Part shown: piece by piece, positions 46,611 through 54,972 of the stretch
Layout: each line of letters starts with the position of its first letter
Numbering within the stretch: the first letter of the stretch is position 1
DNA from: Demequina subtropica
GTDB lineage: Bacteria > Actinomycetota > Actinomycetes > Actinomycetales > Demequinaceae
Direction of reading: 5' to 3'
NCBI RefSeq assembly: GCF_000971235.1
Contig: NZ_BBMB01000007.1
Location: 1 to 64,000 of the forward strand
Length of the DNA: 64,000 nt
Notes under the pieces: generated by a model
The model's input: only the letters and a program-made list of their open reading frames with translations
What the model was told of the DNA's origin: nothing
The model's database searches: none
Program-made: the position numbers and the translations under genes

Positions 46611-48935
46611 ATGACTGAGCAGAACTCCGTCCGTGTCCCTGCGCCCGCCTTCCCGGGCGGCACCATCCTGGGCTACCCGCGCATCGGCCGCATGCGCGAG
46701 CTGAAGAAGGCGCTCGAGTCCTTCTGGAAGGGCGCGACGAGCGCCTCCGAGCTCGAGGCCGCCGCCAAGGACCTGCGCCTCGCGACCCTCGCGCACCTCG
46801 CCGAGCTGGGCCTGGGCAAGGACGACGCGTCCATCCCGAGCAACTTCTCGTTCTACGACCACGTCCTCGATGCCGCGGTGACCCTGGGCGCCGTGCCCAC
46901 GCGCTTCGCCGACCTGCGGGCCGAGGACGGCGGCGTCGACCTCGCCGGCTACTCGACCATCGCCCGCGGCGTGGGCGACAAGGCCCCCCTCGAGATGACC
47001 AAGTGGTTCGACTCGAACTACCACTACCTGGTTCCCGAGATCGGCCCCGAGACGGTCTTCGCGCTCTCCAGCACCCGGTGGGTCGACCAGTTCCTCGAGG
47101 CCAAGGAGGCGGGCTACCTGACGCGTCCCGTCATCACCGGCCCGCTGACGTTCCTCTACCTCGCGAAGGCGAGCGACGAGGCGCCCGAGGGCTTCCGCCC
47201 GATCGAGCGGCTCGCGGACGTGCTCGAGGTCTACGGCAACCTCCTCGAGGCCTTCAAGGCCGCCGGCGCGCCGTGGGTCCAGATCGACGAGCCGATCCTG
47301 GTCGCCGACATCGACGCCCCGCGCGACGAGGTCCTCGCCAACGCCGCGACGGTCTACGGCTCGCTCGCGACGCTCGCGAACCGCCCTGCGCTGTTCGTCG
47401 CCGCGCCGTACAACTCGCTCGACGACGCCCTCCCGGTCCTCAAGGACTCCGGTGTCGAGGCGATCGGCCTGGACCTGGTCCGTGGCGCTGTGCCGTCGGG
47501 CACCGACCTCGCGGGCGTGACCGTGGTCGCCGGTGTGGTCGACGGCCACAACATCTGGCGCACGGACCTCGACGCGGCCCTGCGCAAGGCCGCGGAGATC
47601 GAGGCGTTGGGCGCGACGGTGACGGTGTCCAGCTCGACGTCGCTGTTCCACGTGCCCCACACCCTCGAGGGTGAGGAGCACCTGGGCGCCGAGCTGCTCT
47701 CCTGGCTCGCCTTCGCCGACCAGAAGGTCGCCGAGGTCGCCACGCTTGCGACGGCCCGCGCCGAGGGCGAGGAGGCGGTGGCCGATGCGTTCGCCGCGAC
47801 CCGCGCCGCGCTCGCCTCGCGCAAGGCGCACCCGGGCACCAACAAGGCCGACGTCCGCGCGGCGCTCGCGGCCGTGACGCCCGGCGACCTCGACCGCCCC
47901 GCGTACTCGGTGCGCGCCGCGGCCCAGGACGCGCGCTTCGCGCTTCCCGAGCTCGCGACCACCACCATCGGCTCGTTCCCGCAGACGCAGGACATCCGCA
48001 AGGCGCGTGCCGCGTGGGCCAAGGGGCAGATCGACGATGCGGCGTACGAGGAGGCCATGAAGGTCGAGATCGCGCGCGTCGTGAAGCTTCAGGAGGACCT
48101 GGGGCTGGACGTCCTGGTGCACGGCGAGGCCGAGCGCAACGACATGGTCCAGTACTTCGCCGAGCTGCTCGACGGCTTCGACGTCACGGTCAACGGCTGG
48201 GTGCAGTCGTACGGCTCGCGCTGCACGCGACCCTCGATCCTGTGGGGCGATGTCACGCGTCCCGCGCCGATGACCGTCGCCTGGACCGCCTATGCGCAGT
48301 CGCTCACCGACAAGCCCATGAAGGGCATGCTCACGGGCCCGGTCACCATCCTCGCGTGGTCGTTCGTGCGCGACGACCAGCCGCTCGGCGTGACCGCCAA
48401 CCAGGTCGCGCTCGCGCTGCGGGACGAGATCCGCGACCTCGAGGCGGCGGGCATCGGCATCATCCAGGTCGACGAGCCCGCGCTGCGCGAGCTCCTGCCG
48501 CTCAAGAAGAAGGACCAGGCGGCGTACCTCGAGTGGTCGGTGAACTCCTTCCGTCTTGCCACCGCGGGGGCGCAGGACGACACGCAGCTGCACACCCACC
48601 TGTGCTACTCGGAGTTCGGCGAGATCATCGACGCGATCGACGGCCTCAACGCCGACGTCACCTCGATCGAGGCGGCGCGCTCGCGCATGGAGGTGCTCCC
48701 GGCGATCCAGCAGCACGGCTACGAGCGCCAGATCGGTCCGGGCGTCTGGGACATCCACTCGCCGCGCGTGCCCTCGACCGAGGAGATCACCGAGCTGCTC
48801 GCGCTGGCCAAGGACTCGATCCCGGGCAAGCAGCTGTGGGTCAACCCGGACTGCGGCCTCAAGACCCGTGCGTACGCGGAGACCACCGCGTCGCTCGAGC
48901 ACATGATGGCGGCGACGGCGGCCGTGCGCGGCTGA
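46611..48935 (+). CDS. metE: Cobalamin-independent methionine synthase
   Basis: 774 residues, full-length two-barrel MetE. Transfers the methyl group of 5-methyl-THF (polyglutamate) to homocysteine. Motifs: GYPRIGRMRELKKALESFW (folate site, N-barrel), ELATTTIGSFPQTQDIR (start of C-barrel), HGEAERNDMVQYFAELLDG, GPVTILAWSFVRDDQP, and the zinc site HTHLCYSEFGEII ... NPDCGLKTR. GAGGAA precedes the ATG. The 187-base leader carries GGACA/TGTCC inverted repeats shared with metF. Confidence 0.97.
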   Translation: MTEQNSVRVPAPAFPGGTILGYPRIGRMRELKKALESFWKGATSASELEAAAKDLRLATLAHLAELGLGKDDASIPSNFSFYDHVLDAAVTLGAVPTRFADLRAEDGGVDLAGYSTIARGVGDKAPLEMTKWFDSNYHYLVPEIGPETVFALSSTRWVDQFLEAKEAGYLTRPVITGPLTFLYLAKASDEAPEGFRPIERLADVLEVYGNLLEAFKAAGAPWVQIDEPILVADIDAPRDEVLANAATVYGSLATLANRPALFVAAPYNSLDDALPVLKDSGVEAIGLDLVRGAVPSGTDLAGVTVVAGVVDGHNIWRTDLDAALRKAAEIEALGATVTVSSSTSLFHVPHTLEGEEHLGAELLSWLAFADQKVAEVATLATARAEGEEAVADAFAATRAALASRKAHPGTNKADVRAALAAVTPGDLDRPAYSVRAAAQDARFALPELATTTIGSFPQTQDIRKARAAWAKGQIDDAAYEEAMKVEIARVVKLQEDLGLDVLVHGEAERNDMVQYFAELLDGFDVTVNGWVQSYGSRCTRPSILWGDVTRPAPMTVAWTAYAQSLTDKPMKGMLTGPVTILAWSFVRDDQPLGVTANQVALALRDEIRDLEAAGIGIIQVDEPALRELLPLKKKDQAAYLEWSVNSFRLATAGAQDDTQLHTHLCYSEFGEIIDAIDGLNADVTSIEAARSRMEVLPAIQQHGYERQIGPGVWDIHSPRVPSTEEITELLALAKDSIPGKQLWVNPDCGLKTRAYAETTASLEHMMAATAAVRG

Positions 48936-48949
48936 CCCTGCGCCGTACC

Positions 48950-48985
48950 CGGCGGCCCGGTCTCCTCATGGGGGCCGGGCCGTCG
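48950..48985 (+). terminator. Probable terminator after metE
   Basis: CGGCGGCCCGG (48950-48960) pairs with CCGGGCCGTCG (48975-48985), with one G-T pair, around a 14-base loop, 15 bases after the metE stop. It lacks a T run. Confidence 0.5.
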
Positions 48986-49040
48986 GTCTGTTCGCGGGCA
49001 CCTGTTCCCCGGCGTGCCCAGGAGTGGCACCATCGGACTC

Positions 49041-49481
49041 ATGAGCGATGACGAGCAGGGCTTCTCCGCGGAGGAGCGCGCCGCGATGAAGGAGACGGCG
49101 GCCGAGCGCCGCGCCCAGGCGAAGCGCGCGAAGGCGGCCGACAAGGAGGCCGCGGATCTCCAGGACGTCCTCGACAGGATCGCGGAGATGCCCGACGATG
49201 ACCGCGCCCTCGCCGAGCGTGTCCACGCGATCGTGGGACGGGTGGCGCCCGGCCTCGCGGCACGCACCTGGTACGGCATGCCGGCGTACACCAAGGAGGG
49301 CAAGGTGGTGTGCTTCTTCAAGCCCGCGGGCAAGTTCAAGTCGCGCTACGCCACGCTGGGCTTCGAGGACGCCGCCGCTCTCGACGAAGGAGCGATGTGG
49401 ACCACCTCGCTCGCGATCCTGGCGATCGGCGACGCGGAGGAAGAGAGGATCGCGGAGCTCATCGCCCGCGCCGCCTCCTGA
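49041..49481 (+). CDS. DUF1801/YdhG-like protein
   Basis: 146 residues from ATG 49041. A charged, probably coiled N-terminus (SAEERAAMKETAAERRAQAKR) is followed by the DUF1801 core: ERVHAIVGRVAPGLAARTWYGMPAYTKEGKVVCFFKP, KFKSRYATLGFED, and a C-terminal helix EERIAELIARAAS. The family, related to the iron chaperone frataxin fold, has no settled function. Repeat array C2 begins 50 bases after the stop. Confidence 0.8.
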   Translation: MSDDEQGFSAEERAAMKETAAERRAQAKRAKAADKEAADLQDVLDRIAEMPDDDRALAERVHAIVGRVAPGLAARTWYGMPAYTKEGKVVCFFKPAGKFKSRYATLGFEDAAALDEGAMWTTSLAILAIGDAEEERIAELIARAAS

Positions 49482-50009
49482 GGGTCCTCGACCCTGGCGC
49501 TCGCGCGCCGTGGTTGGCCACCGGCGGCTTCGGCGCGCGCTCGGGTGGTTCGCTCCGTGGTGCTGGCACCTTTCCTGCACGAAGGGCAGGGCCGACGCGG
49601 CGGCCGGAACCGACCCGCGGGTGACGCGCCGCGCCCGCCAGCGCGTCTCTGCGCGCGCTCGGGAGCTTCGCTCCGCGGTGCTGGCACCTTTCCTGCACGA
49701 CGGGCAGGGCCGACGCGGCAGCCGGCACCGACCCGCGGGGCACGCGCCGCCGCTGCTGCCGGGAAGCTCGTCGCGCGGTTGTCGCCGCCGCGCCCGTCGC
49801 GCAGTTGTCGCCGTCGCGCCCGTCGCGCAGGAAAGGTGCGAGCACTTCGCGCGCTACATCAGATGAGCATGCTCGCCGATGTCCCGAGGCGCCAGAGAGC
49901 ACGGCGTCGTCCACAGGACGTGGGCCCGCCGGGGCCCGCCGGTGAGGGTTGCGCCACGGTGGGCTTCGGCGCCACGGCGCTTCGGTGAACCGACGTAGAG
50001 AGGTCGAGG
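49482..50009. repeat. Array C2: 118-bp spaced repeats with the 22-bp core, plus 26-bp tandem
   Basis: A 528-base gene-free stretch. Two similar units of about 100 bases (49533-49632 and 49651-49750) are offset by exactly 118 bases; each contains CGCTCGGG, TTCGCTCC, the core at 49566-49587 or 49684-49705, and a conserved GGGCAGGGCCGACGCGGC flank. Two 26-base tandem copies beginning GTTGTCGCC (49778-49803 and 49804-49829) run into an inverted copy of the core at 49818-49839. The core is the same as in array C1 at 8.9 kb. The last 150 bases show nothing I can assign. Confidence 0.82.
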
Positions 50010-50783
50010 ATGCGCGACGACGTGCCGGCGTGGAGCGAGCTCGTCGGGCGGGAGGCAGCCGAGCCGGTGGCGTACCCCTACTTCGAGACACGCGACGTCG
50101 GAGCGGTCAGGCGGCCGTCCCGCCAGTGGCTCCGCAACGCCGTCGCGGGGCGTCGTGTCCTCACCCTGGCGCGGGGCAAGCATCTGGCGCTGCCCCGCTA
50201 CGCCGCGCCCGAGTGGCGGGCCGATCCCATCGAGGTCGCCTGGATGATGGCGGCCGCGCGCTTCGGGAGGCAGGCGCCGTACGTCAGCGCGCTCTCCGCG
50301 GCCTTCGTCCACGGTGCGGCGCCGCGCGTCCATGGCGAGGTGCATGTCACCGTGCCGCGATGGACGCGGTCCGTCGCGCTTCCCGGTCTGGACACCACGG
50401 TGACCTTCCATGAGCGCGATCCCGAGGAGTGGCTCAAGCACATCGCATGGCGCTTCCTGCTCGCGCGCCGCGGGGAGGAGGTCGTCATCGGCGAGGCCGG
50501 CGACATCGATGGGGCGGTCGACATGGTGCAGCCCGTCGGCGTCGACGTCGAGACCGTCGTGGGCGAGCTGTGCAATCCGCGCGTGAGCTCCCCCGCGCAG
50601 ACGCTGCTGGACCTGGCGCACAGCCCGATGCGCGCGGGCGAGCCCGCGGTGGCGACCGACGCCGCCGCCGCGCTGCTCCGCCTGGTCGACTTCCGCGAGC
50701 TGCGCAACCTCGCGTCGCGCCAGCGCCGGCACGACGCGGTCGAGAGGGTGGGCGGCTTCCGAGAGCCGCGGCGGCGGCCCTAG
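50010..50783 (+). CDS. AbiEi-like (type IV antitoxin-fold) protein, no partner
   Basis: 257 residues; ATG 50010 with AGAGAGG upstream. The layout resembles AbiEi antitoxins: an N-terminal winged-helix-like segment (YFETRDVGAVRRPSRQWLRNAV, then GRRVLTLARGKHLAL), then YVSALSAAFVHGAA, a short beta region HGEVHVTVPRW, VTFHERDPEEWL and a helical C-terminal end with SSPAQTLLDLAH. No AbiEii-type nucleotidyltransferase toxin gene follows; the downstream gene is an acetyltransferase on the other strand whose stop overlaps this one. Resemblance is by pattern, so function stays open. Confidence 0.5.
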   Translation: MRDDVPAWSELVGREAAEPVAYPYFETRDVGAVRRPSRQWLRNAVAGRRVLTLARGKHLALPRYAAPEWRADPIEVAWMMAAARFGRQAPYVSALSAAFVHGAAPRVHGEVHVTVPRWTRSVALPGLDTTVTFHERDPEEWLKHIAWRFLLARRGEEVVIGEAGDIDGAVDMVQPVGVDVETVVGELCNPRVSSPAQTLLDLAHSPMRAGEPAVATDAAAALLRLVDFRELRNLASRQRRHDAVERVGGFREPRRRP

Positions 50784-51286
50784 AGGACCAGCTGCCAGAA
50801 CCCCACATCGATCCAGCGGTCGAACTTGAGACCCGCCTCCGGGATGGTGCCGACGTGGCGGAACCCGAGCTTCTCGTGCAGCGCGACGGAACCCGGATGC
50901 GGCAGCGCGATGCCGCCGAGCACCGAGTGGACAGGCGCGTGCACCGAGTCCGTGAGGCTCCGCAGCCGCTCGATGAGCTCCGTGTAGAGCGCGGTCCCCA
51001 CGCCTCCACGACGCACGTCGGCATCGAGGTAGATCGAGGCCTCGAGCGTGTGGTCGTAGGCGGCGCGCTCGCGGTACGGGCCTGCGTAGGCGTAGCCGAC
51101 CACGCGTCCCTCGTCCTCGATCACGAGGTAGGGCAGGCCCTTGGATCGGATCTTCTCGATCCGTGCCCACATCTCGTCACCGGACACCGGCTCGACCTCG
51201 AAGGTCGCGGTGTCGTGGCGCACGTAGTGTGCGTAGATCTCCGCGATGCGGGCGGCGTCGCGGGCGGGGTCGGCGTCTCTGATCAC
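50780..51286 (-). CDS. GNAT acetyltransferase, phosphinothricin-acetyltransferase-like
   Basis: 168 residues, GTG start. Typical Pat/MnaT pattern: IRDADPARDAARIAEIYAHYV, TATFEVEPVSGDEMWARI, VVGYAYAGPYRERAAYDHTLEASIYL, the acetyl-CoA loop RRGGVGTALYTELIERL, and SVALHEKLGFRHVGTIPEAGLKFDRWIDV. Such enzymes acetylate the amino groups of phosphinothricin, methionine sulfone or similar compounds. Ends overlap by four bases with the AbiEi-like gene. The MFS gene begins upstream on the same strand with a seven-base gap, so they are probably cotranscribed. Confidence 0.85.
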   Translation of the reverse strand: MIRDADPARDAARIAEIYAHYVRHDTATFEVEPVSGDEMWARIEKIRSKGLPYLVIEDEGRVVGYAYAGPYRERAAYDHTLEASIYLDADVRRGGVGTALYTELIERLRSLTDSVHAPVHSVLGGIALPHPGSVALHEKLGFRHVGTIPEAGLKFDRWIDVGFWQLVL

Positions 51287-51293
51287 GGCGCCA

Positions 51294-52634
51294 TTATGCG
51301 GCCACGGGGAGAGGGTCGTCGCGGGACACCTGCTCCTCGTAGGCGCGTCGGTCGCGGAGGTAGCGCCACGACGCCAGCGCGATGACGACGCCCGCCGCCC
51401 CGGCGCATGCCGTCACCTGGAACCCCGCCGAGTAGCCGGCCCGGTCGATGACCGCGCCCGCGAGCCACGCGCCCGCGGCGACGCCCAGATCCATGCCCGT
51501 GCGCGTCCACGTCATGCCCTCGGTGAGCCTCGAGCGCGGCACCAGCGCATGCGTGACACCGTCCCCGACCGCCATGGTCGGGGCGATGGCGAGGCCCGTG
51601 AGGAACATCAGCAGGCCCAGGATGGGGAGGTTCGGCGCGAGCATGAAGGACACCGCGCCGATGCCGGTGATGGTCACGCCCCACAGGAGCCGCGAGGCGA
51701 GGGTGCGCGCCCACACGCGCGAGCCGTACGCGAGCCCGCCGACCAGCGAGCCCACGGCCCACACCGCGAGCACCAGGCCCGCCATGTCCTTCTGGCCCAG
51801 CTCCTCCGCGAACGCGACCGTCGACGCATCGACGGATGCGAACATCGCACCCTGCGTCGCGAAGATCGCGGTCGTGACCACGAGCGCCGGGGTGGTGACC
51901 AGCAAGTGGCCGCGCAGCGCTCCGCGGTACCGCTTGAGCCCGCGCGGCCGCGGCGGCAGCCCCACGCGCTCGAGGGTGCCGTCGATCACCAGCGCGGTCG
52001 AGTGCTCATGCTCCGCCTGGAAACGGCGCGCATCGGCCCGGCGCGCGGGAGGCTCGGTCGCGGTGAGCGACAGGAACCCGTACCCGCCGATCGCGAGCGT
52101 CACCACGGCGACCACGCTCGGGACCCACGAGGCGACCTGGGTGGCGAGGACCGTGGCCAGCGCGGGACCCGCGATGAACAGCACCTCCTCGAGCGACGAC
52201 TCCAGGGAGAACGCGGTGTTCAGGGCGTCCTTGTCGGGCACGATGTGCGTCCACCGTGCCCGCGTGTGCGTCGACTGCGTGCCGCCGGCCGCGAGCAGCG
52301 GCGTGCACAGCAGCAGCACCCACAACGGCTGATGCGTGAGCGCGGCGGCGATGAGCGCCAGCCGTCCGGCGATCGCGATCGCGAAGCCGATCCGGAGCAC
52401 GCGCGACTGACCGTAGGCGTCGATGAGCTTGCCCACCTGGGGCGAGATCGCCGCATACGACAGGGCGGTGGTCGCGAGCACCAGCCCGCCGTACTCGTAC
52501 CTCCCGTACTCGATCTGCACCAGGAGGAACGTCGCGAGCCCGGTCAGCCCCATCTGGATGCGCGCGACCAGGCCCCACGCCGTGAACGCGCGCGCGCCGG
52601 GGAGCGCGAGGATGCCTCGATAGGGAGAGAGCAT
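51294..52634 (-). CDS. MFS transporter
   Basis: 446 residues, twelve predicted membrane segments. N-terminal half YRGILALPGARAFTAWGLVARIQMGLTGLATFLLV; central cytoplasmic loop (about 195-240) with ARRFQAEHEHS and PPRPRGLKRY. Pattern of drug or metabolite exporters; substrate unknown. The acetyltransferase gene directly downstream on the same strand suggests a modify-and-export pair for a toxic amino compound, which is inference. Confidence 0.85.
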   Translation of the reverse strand: MLSPYRGILALPGARAFTAWGLVARIQMGLTGLATFLLVQIEYGRYEYGGLVLATTALSYAAISPQVGKLIDAYGQSRVLRIGFAIAIAGRLALIAAALTHQPLWVLLLCTPLLAAGGTQSTHTRARWTHIVPDKDALNTAFSLESSLEEVLFIAGPALATVLATQVASWVPSVVAVVTLAIGGYGFLSLTATEPPARRADARRFQAEHEHSTALVIDGTLERVGLPPRPRGLKRYRGALRGHLLVTTPALVVTTAIFATQGAMFASVDASTVAFAEELGQKDMAGLVLAVWAVGSLVGGLAYGSRVWARTLASRLLWGVTITGIGAVSFMLAPNLPILGLLMFLTGLAIAPTMAVGDGVTHALVPRSRLTEGMTWTRTGMDLGVAAGAWLAGAVIDRAGYSAGFQVTACAGAAGVVIALASWRYLRDRRAYEEQVSRDDPLPVAA

Positions 52635-52747
52635 GACGGAACCTCACAAGACCTGAGATCTCGCGCGTCCTCGCGCGGAAGCCACGCCAACTGCGCGACG
52701 TGGCCGGCGCATCGTCCCCGGGGCACGGCCACGGCGGAGACGACGGC

Positions 52748-53989
52748 TCATCGTCTCACACGGGAACCGCTGCCGCGGACGGGGGTCTTGAGCGGCGAGG
52801 GGATGCGGTCGGCGAAGCGCATGAGGATCGAGCCCGCCACCGCGAGCGTGAGGACGTAGGCCGCGGCGAGCGGGCCGAGCAGCGGCTGCGCGCCGGCCGC
52901 GACGCCCAGGCCGGCGATGACGATCGAGAACTCGCCGCGCGGGATGAGCGACATCGCGGTGCGCCACTGGCCCTTGGGGCCGATGCCCGCACGCCGCGCC
53001 GCCCACACGCCGGTCCCCGCCTTGGTGACCGCCGTGACCACGGCGAGGATGAGCGCGGGCACGATGACGGGTCCCAGGTCGCGCGGATCGATGCCGATGC
53101 CGAAGAACACGAAGAAGATCCCGCCGAACACGTCGCGCAGCGGCGGCATGAGGCCGCGGATCTGGTCGGCGACGTTGCCCGACAGAGTGAGGCCCAGGAG
53201 GAACGCGCCGACCGCGGCGGAGACCTGCACGGCCTCGGCGAGCCCGGCGACCAGGAACGCGAGCCCGAGCACGCCCAGCAGGAGCAGCTCGCGGGAGTGC
53301 GAGTGCACCACGGCGGACACGTGGCGCGAGAAGCGCACGGCGAGCAGGAACGCGACCGCGACGATCGCGATCGCGATGCCGGCCGCGACCGCGCCCTGGA
53401 GGAACGTCGCGCCGGCGAGCATCACCGCGAGCAGCGGGAGGAACACCGCCATGGCGATGTCCTCCATGACCAGCAGGCTGAGGATCACCGGCGTCTCGCG
53501 GTTGGCGACGCGGTCGAAGTCGTCGAGCAGGCGCGCGATGATGCCCGAGCTCGAGATGTACGTCACCCCCGCGAGGATGATCGACGCCTGGACCGACCAC
53601 CCGAGCAGCTGCGCGACCACGAAGCCGGGCACCGCGTTGAGCACCAGGTCGACGATCCCCGCCTGCCACGTGGTCCGCATGCCGACCTTGAGGTCGTCGG
53701 GCGAGTACTCGAGCCCCAGCAGCAGCAGGAGCAGCACCACGCCGATCTGGGCGCCGATGGACAGGAACTCCTCGCCGGCGTCGATCGGGATGAACCCGCC
53801 CTCGCCCATGACGAGCCCCGCGAGCAGGTACAGCGGGATCGACGGGATGCCGATGCGGTTGGCGAGCCGGCCGAGCAGCGCGAGGACGATGAAGACGAGC
53901 CCCAGCTCGATGAGGACGGTCGACGTCTCCGCGTGGGCGCTCGCCAGCTCGACTCGCAGTCCCGGCACGGGAGCGGTCGCGGCGAGCAT
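52748..53989 (-). CDS. khtU: K+/H+ antiporter membrane subunit, CPA2 (KhtU-like)
   Basis: 413 residues, about twelve membrane helices. CPA2 signatures: RIGIPSIPLYLLAGLVMGEGG, VVLLLLLLGLEYSPDDL, ISSSGIIARLLDDF, VMEDIAMAVFLPLLAV, GAFLLGLTLSG and FFVFFGIGIDPRDL. No RCK domain in the chain; the regulatory domain is supplied by the preceding small gene three bases upstream, the KhtT-KhtU arrangement for K+ efflux. The C-terminal tail is short and basic. A decamer copy lies at 52708 in the gap after it. Confidence 0.88.
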   Translation of the reverse strand: MLAATAPVPGLRVELASAHAETSTVLIELGLVFIVLALLGRLANRIGIPSIPLYLLAGLVMGEGGFIPIDAGEEFLSIGAQIGVVLLLLLLGLEYSPDDLKVGMRTTWQAGIVDLVLNAVPGFVVAQLLGWSVQASIILAGVTYISSSGIIARLLDDFDRVANRETPVILSLLVMEDIAMAVFLPLLAVMLAGATFLQGAVAAGIAIAIVAVAFLLAVRFSRHVSAVVHSHSRELLLLGVLGLAFLVAGLAEAVQVSAAVGAFLLGLTLSGNVADQIRGLMPPLRDVFGGIFFVFFGIGIDPRDLGPVIVPALILAVVTAVTKAGTGVWAARRAGIGPKGQWRTAMSLIPRGEFSIVIAGLGVAAGAQPLLGPLAAAYVLTLAVAGSILMRFADRIPSPLKTPVRGSGSRVRR

Positions 53990-53992
53990 CGC

Positions 53993-54472
53993 TCAGCCCG
54001 TGAGGATCGCGGCCGCGCGGTCGACGGCCTCGTCGGATCCCATCACCAGGACGACGTCGCCCGGCTCGAAGATGAAGGAGGGCTCGATCCCTGGGATGCC
54101 CTGATCCCCGCGGATCACGGCGACCACGGAGGCGGAGGTCTCGGTGCGGATGCGGCCCTCCGCGAGCGGCCGGCCGACGAGGCCCCCGGTCGCGGGCATC
54201 GTCACCCACTCGATCGCGAGCCCGACGATGGTGTGCCTCAGGTCCTCGAGCCGCGCGATGATGTTGGACCCGCCCAGGAGCTCGGCCATCTTGCCGGCAT
54301 CGCCCTCGGACAGCTCGACGGTGCCGCGGCACGAGTCCGGGTCGTCGCGGTCGTACAGCGCGATGTCGCGCTTGCCGTCGCGACGCACGACCACGCCGAC
54401 GTGGTCGCCGCCCTCGGCCGTGAACTCGTAGCGGACGCCGACTCCGGGGAGCGGGGTCTCGAAGATGTCCAT
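53993..54472 (-). CDS. khtT: Regulatory subunit of K+/H+ antiporter (KhtT-like, RCK_C domain)
   Basis: 159 residues from ATG 54472. The N-terminal half (DIFETPLPGVGVRYEFTAEGGDHVGVVVRRDG) is the KhtT beta domain; the C-terminal half is an RCK_C (TrkA-C) domain with IEWVTMPATGGLVGRPLAEG, SASVVAVIRGD and FEPGDVVLVMGSDEAV. Senses a ligand such as a cyclic dinucleotide or pH in relatives and gates the antiporter encoded three bases downstream. ATG 54502 ten codons earlier is the alternative start; the motif start DIFETPLPG favours 54472. Confidence 0.87.
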   Translation of the reverse strand: MDIFETPLPGVGVRYEFTAEGGDHVGVVVRRDGKRDIALYDRDDPDSCRGTVELSEGDAGKMAELLGGSNIIARLEDLRHTIVGLAIEWVTMPATGGLVGRPLAEGRIRTETSASVVAVIRGDQGIPGIEPSFIFEPGDVVLVMGSDEAVDRAAAILTG

Positions 54473-54523
54473 GGGGCTAACTGTCCCACGTACGAGGGGC
54501 AACCGGCTACGCCGCGGGACGGG

Positions 54524-54967
54524 TCACCCGACCTCGACGCCGTGGACCTCGACCGCGTACTCGTCGTCGTAGGTGTCCTCGTCGGGGTCGAGCTCGATGC
54601 GCCGCGGCATGCCGTCGTCGTCGCACTCGAGCACCGCGATGTGAGGGTCGCCGACCGCTACGAGGTTGTAGTGCTCGATGAGCCCGACGAGCGTGGGGAA
54701 CTCCTCGGGCAGGGGGACGTAGTCGCTCGCGGAGTACTCGGCGATGTCGTCGAGCGGCTCGGCGGACGCGACCTCGCGATCGCGGACCGTGATGCGCCAC
54801 GTCCCCGCGGTGGGGCCGAACACGGTGATGGTCGCCTCGTACGTGTACGCGGCGGGCTCCGTCCAGGGTTGGTCCGGCGCGGACGATGCCGGTGCGGTCC
54901 CCGGCACGGCGCAGCCGCCGGCCATGAGCGCGAGCGCCGCGATCCCCGCCCGGCCGCGCCCGCGCAT
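54524..54967 (-). CDS. DUF6174-like lipoprotein
   Basis: 147 residues. Lipoprotein signal with Cys19 in LMAGGCAVP, a short Ser/Pro linker, then a domain with YTYEATITVF, WRITVRDREVASAE, FPTLVGLIEHY and a very acidic C-terminus (DPDEDTYDDEY) that resembles DUF6174. Function unknown; exposed on the outer membrane face. It follows the APH-like gene by five bases on the same strand. Confidence 0.75.
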   Translation of the reverse strand: MRGRGRAGIAALALMAGGCAVPGTAPASSAPDQPWTEPAAYTYEATITVFGPTAGTWRITVRDREVASAEPLDDIAEYSASDYVPLPEEFPTLVGLIEHYNLVAVGDPHIAVLECDDDGMPRRIELDPDEDTYDDEYAVEVHGVEVG

Positions 54968-54972
54968 CGTCC

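Noticed and set aside
49545-49988. 147-residue open frame inside array C2
   Set aside because: It is a translation of the repeat units with no coding pattern or ribosome site; the same peptide phrases recur because the DNA repeats.
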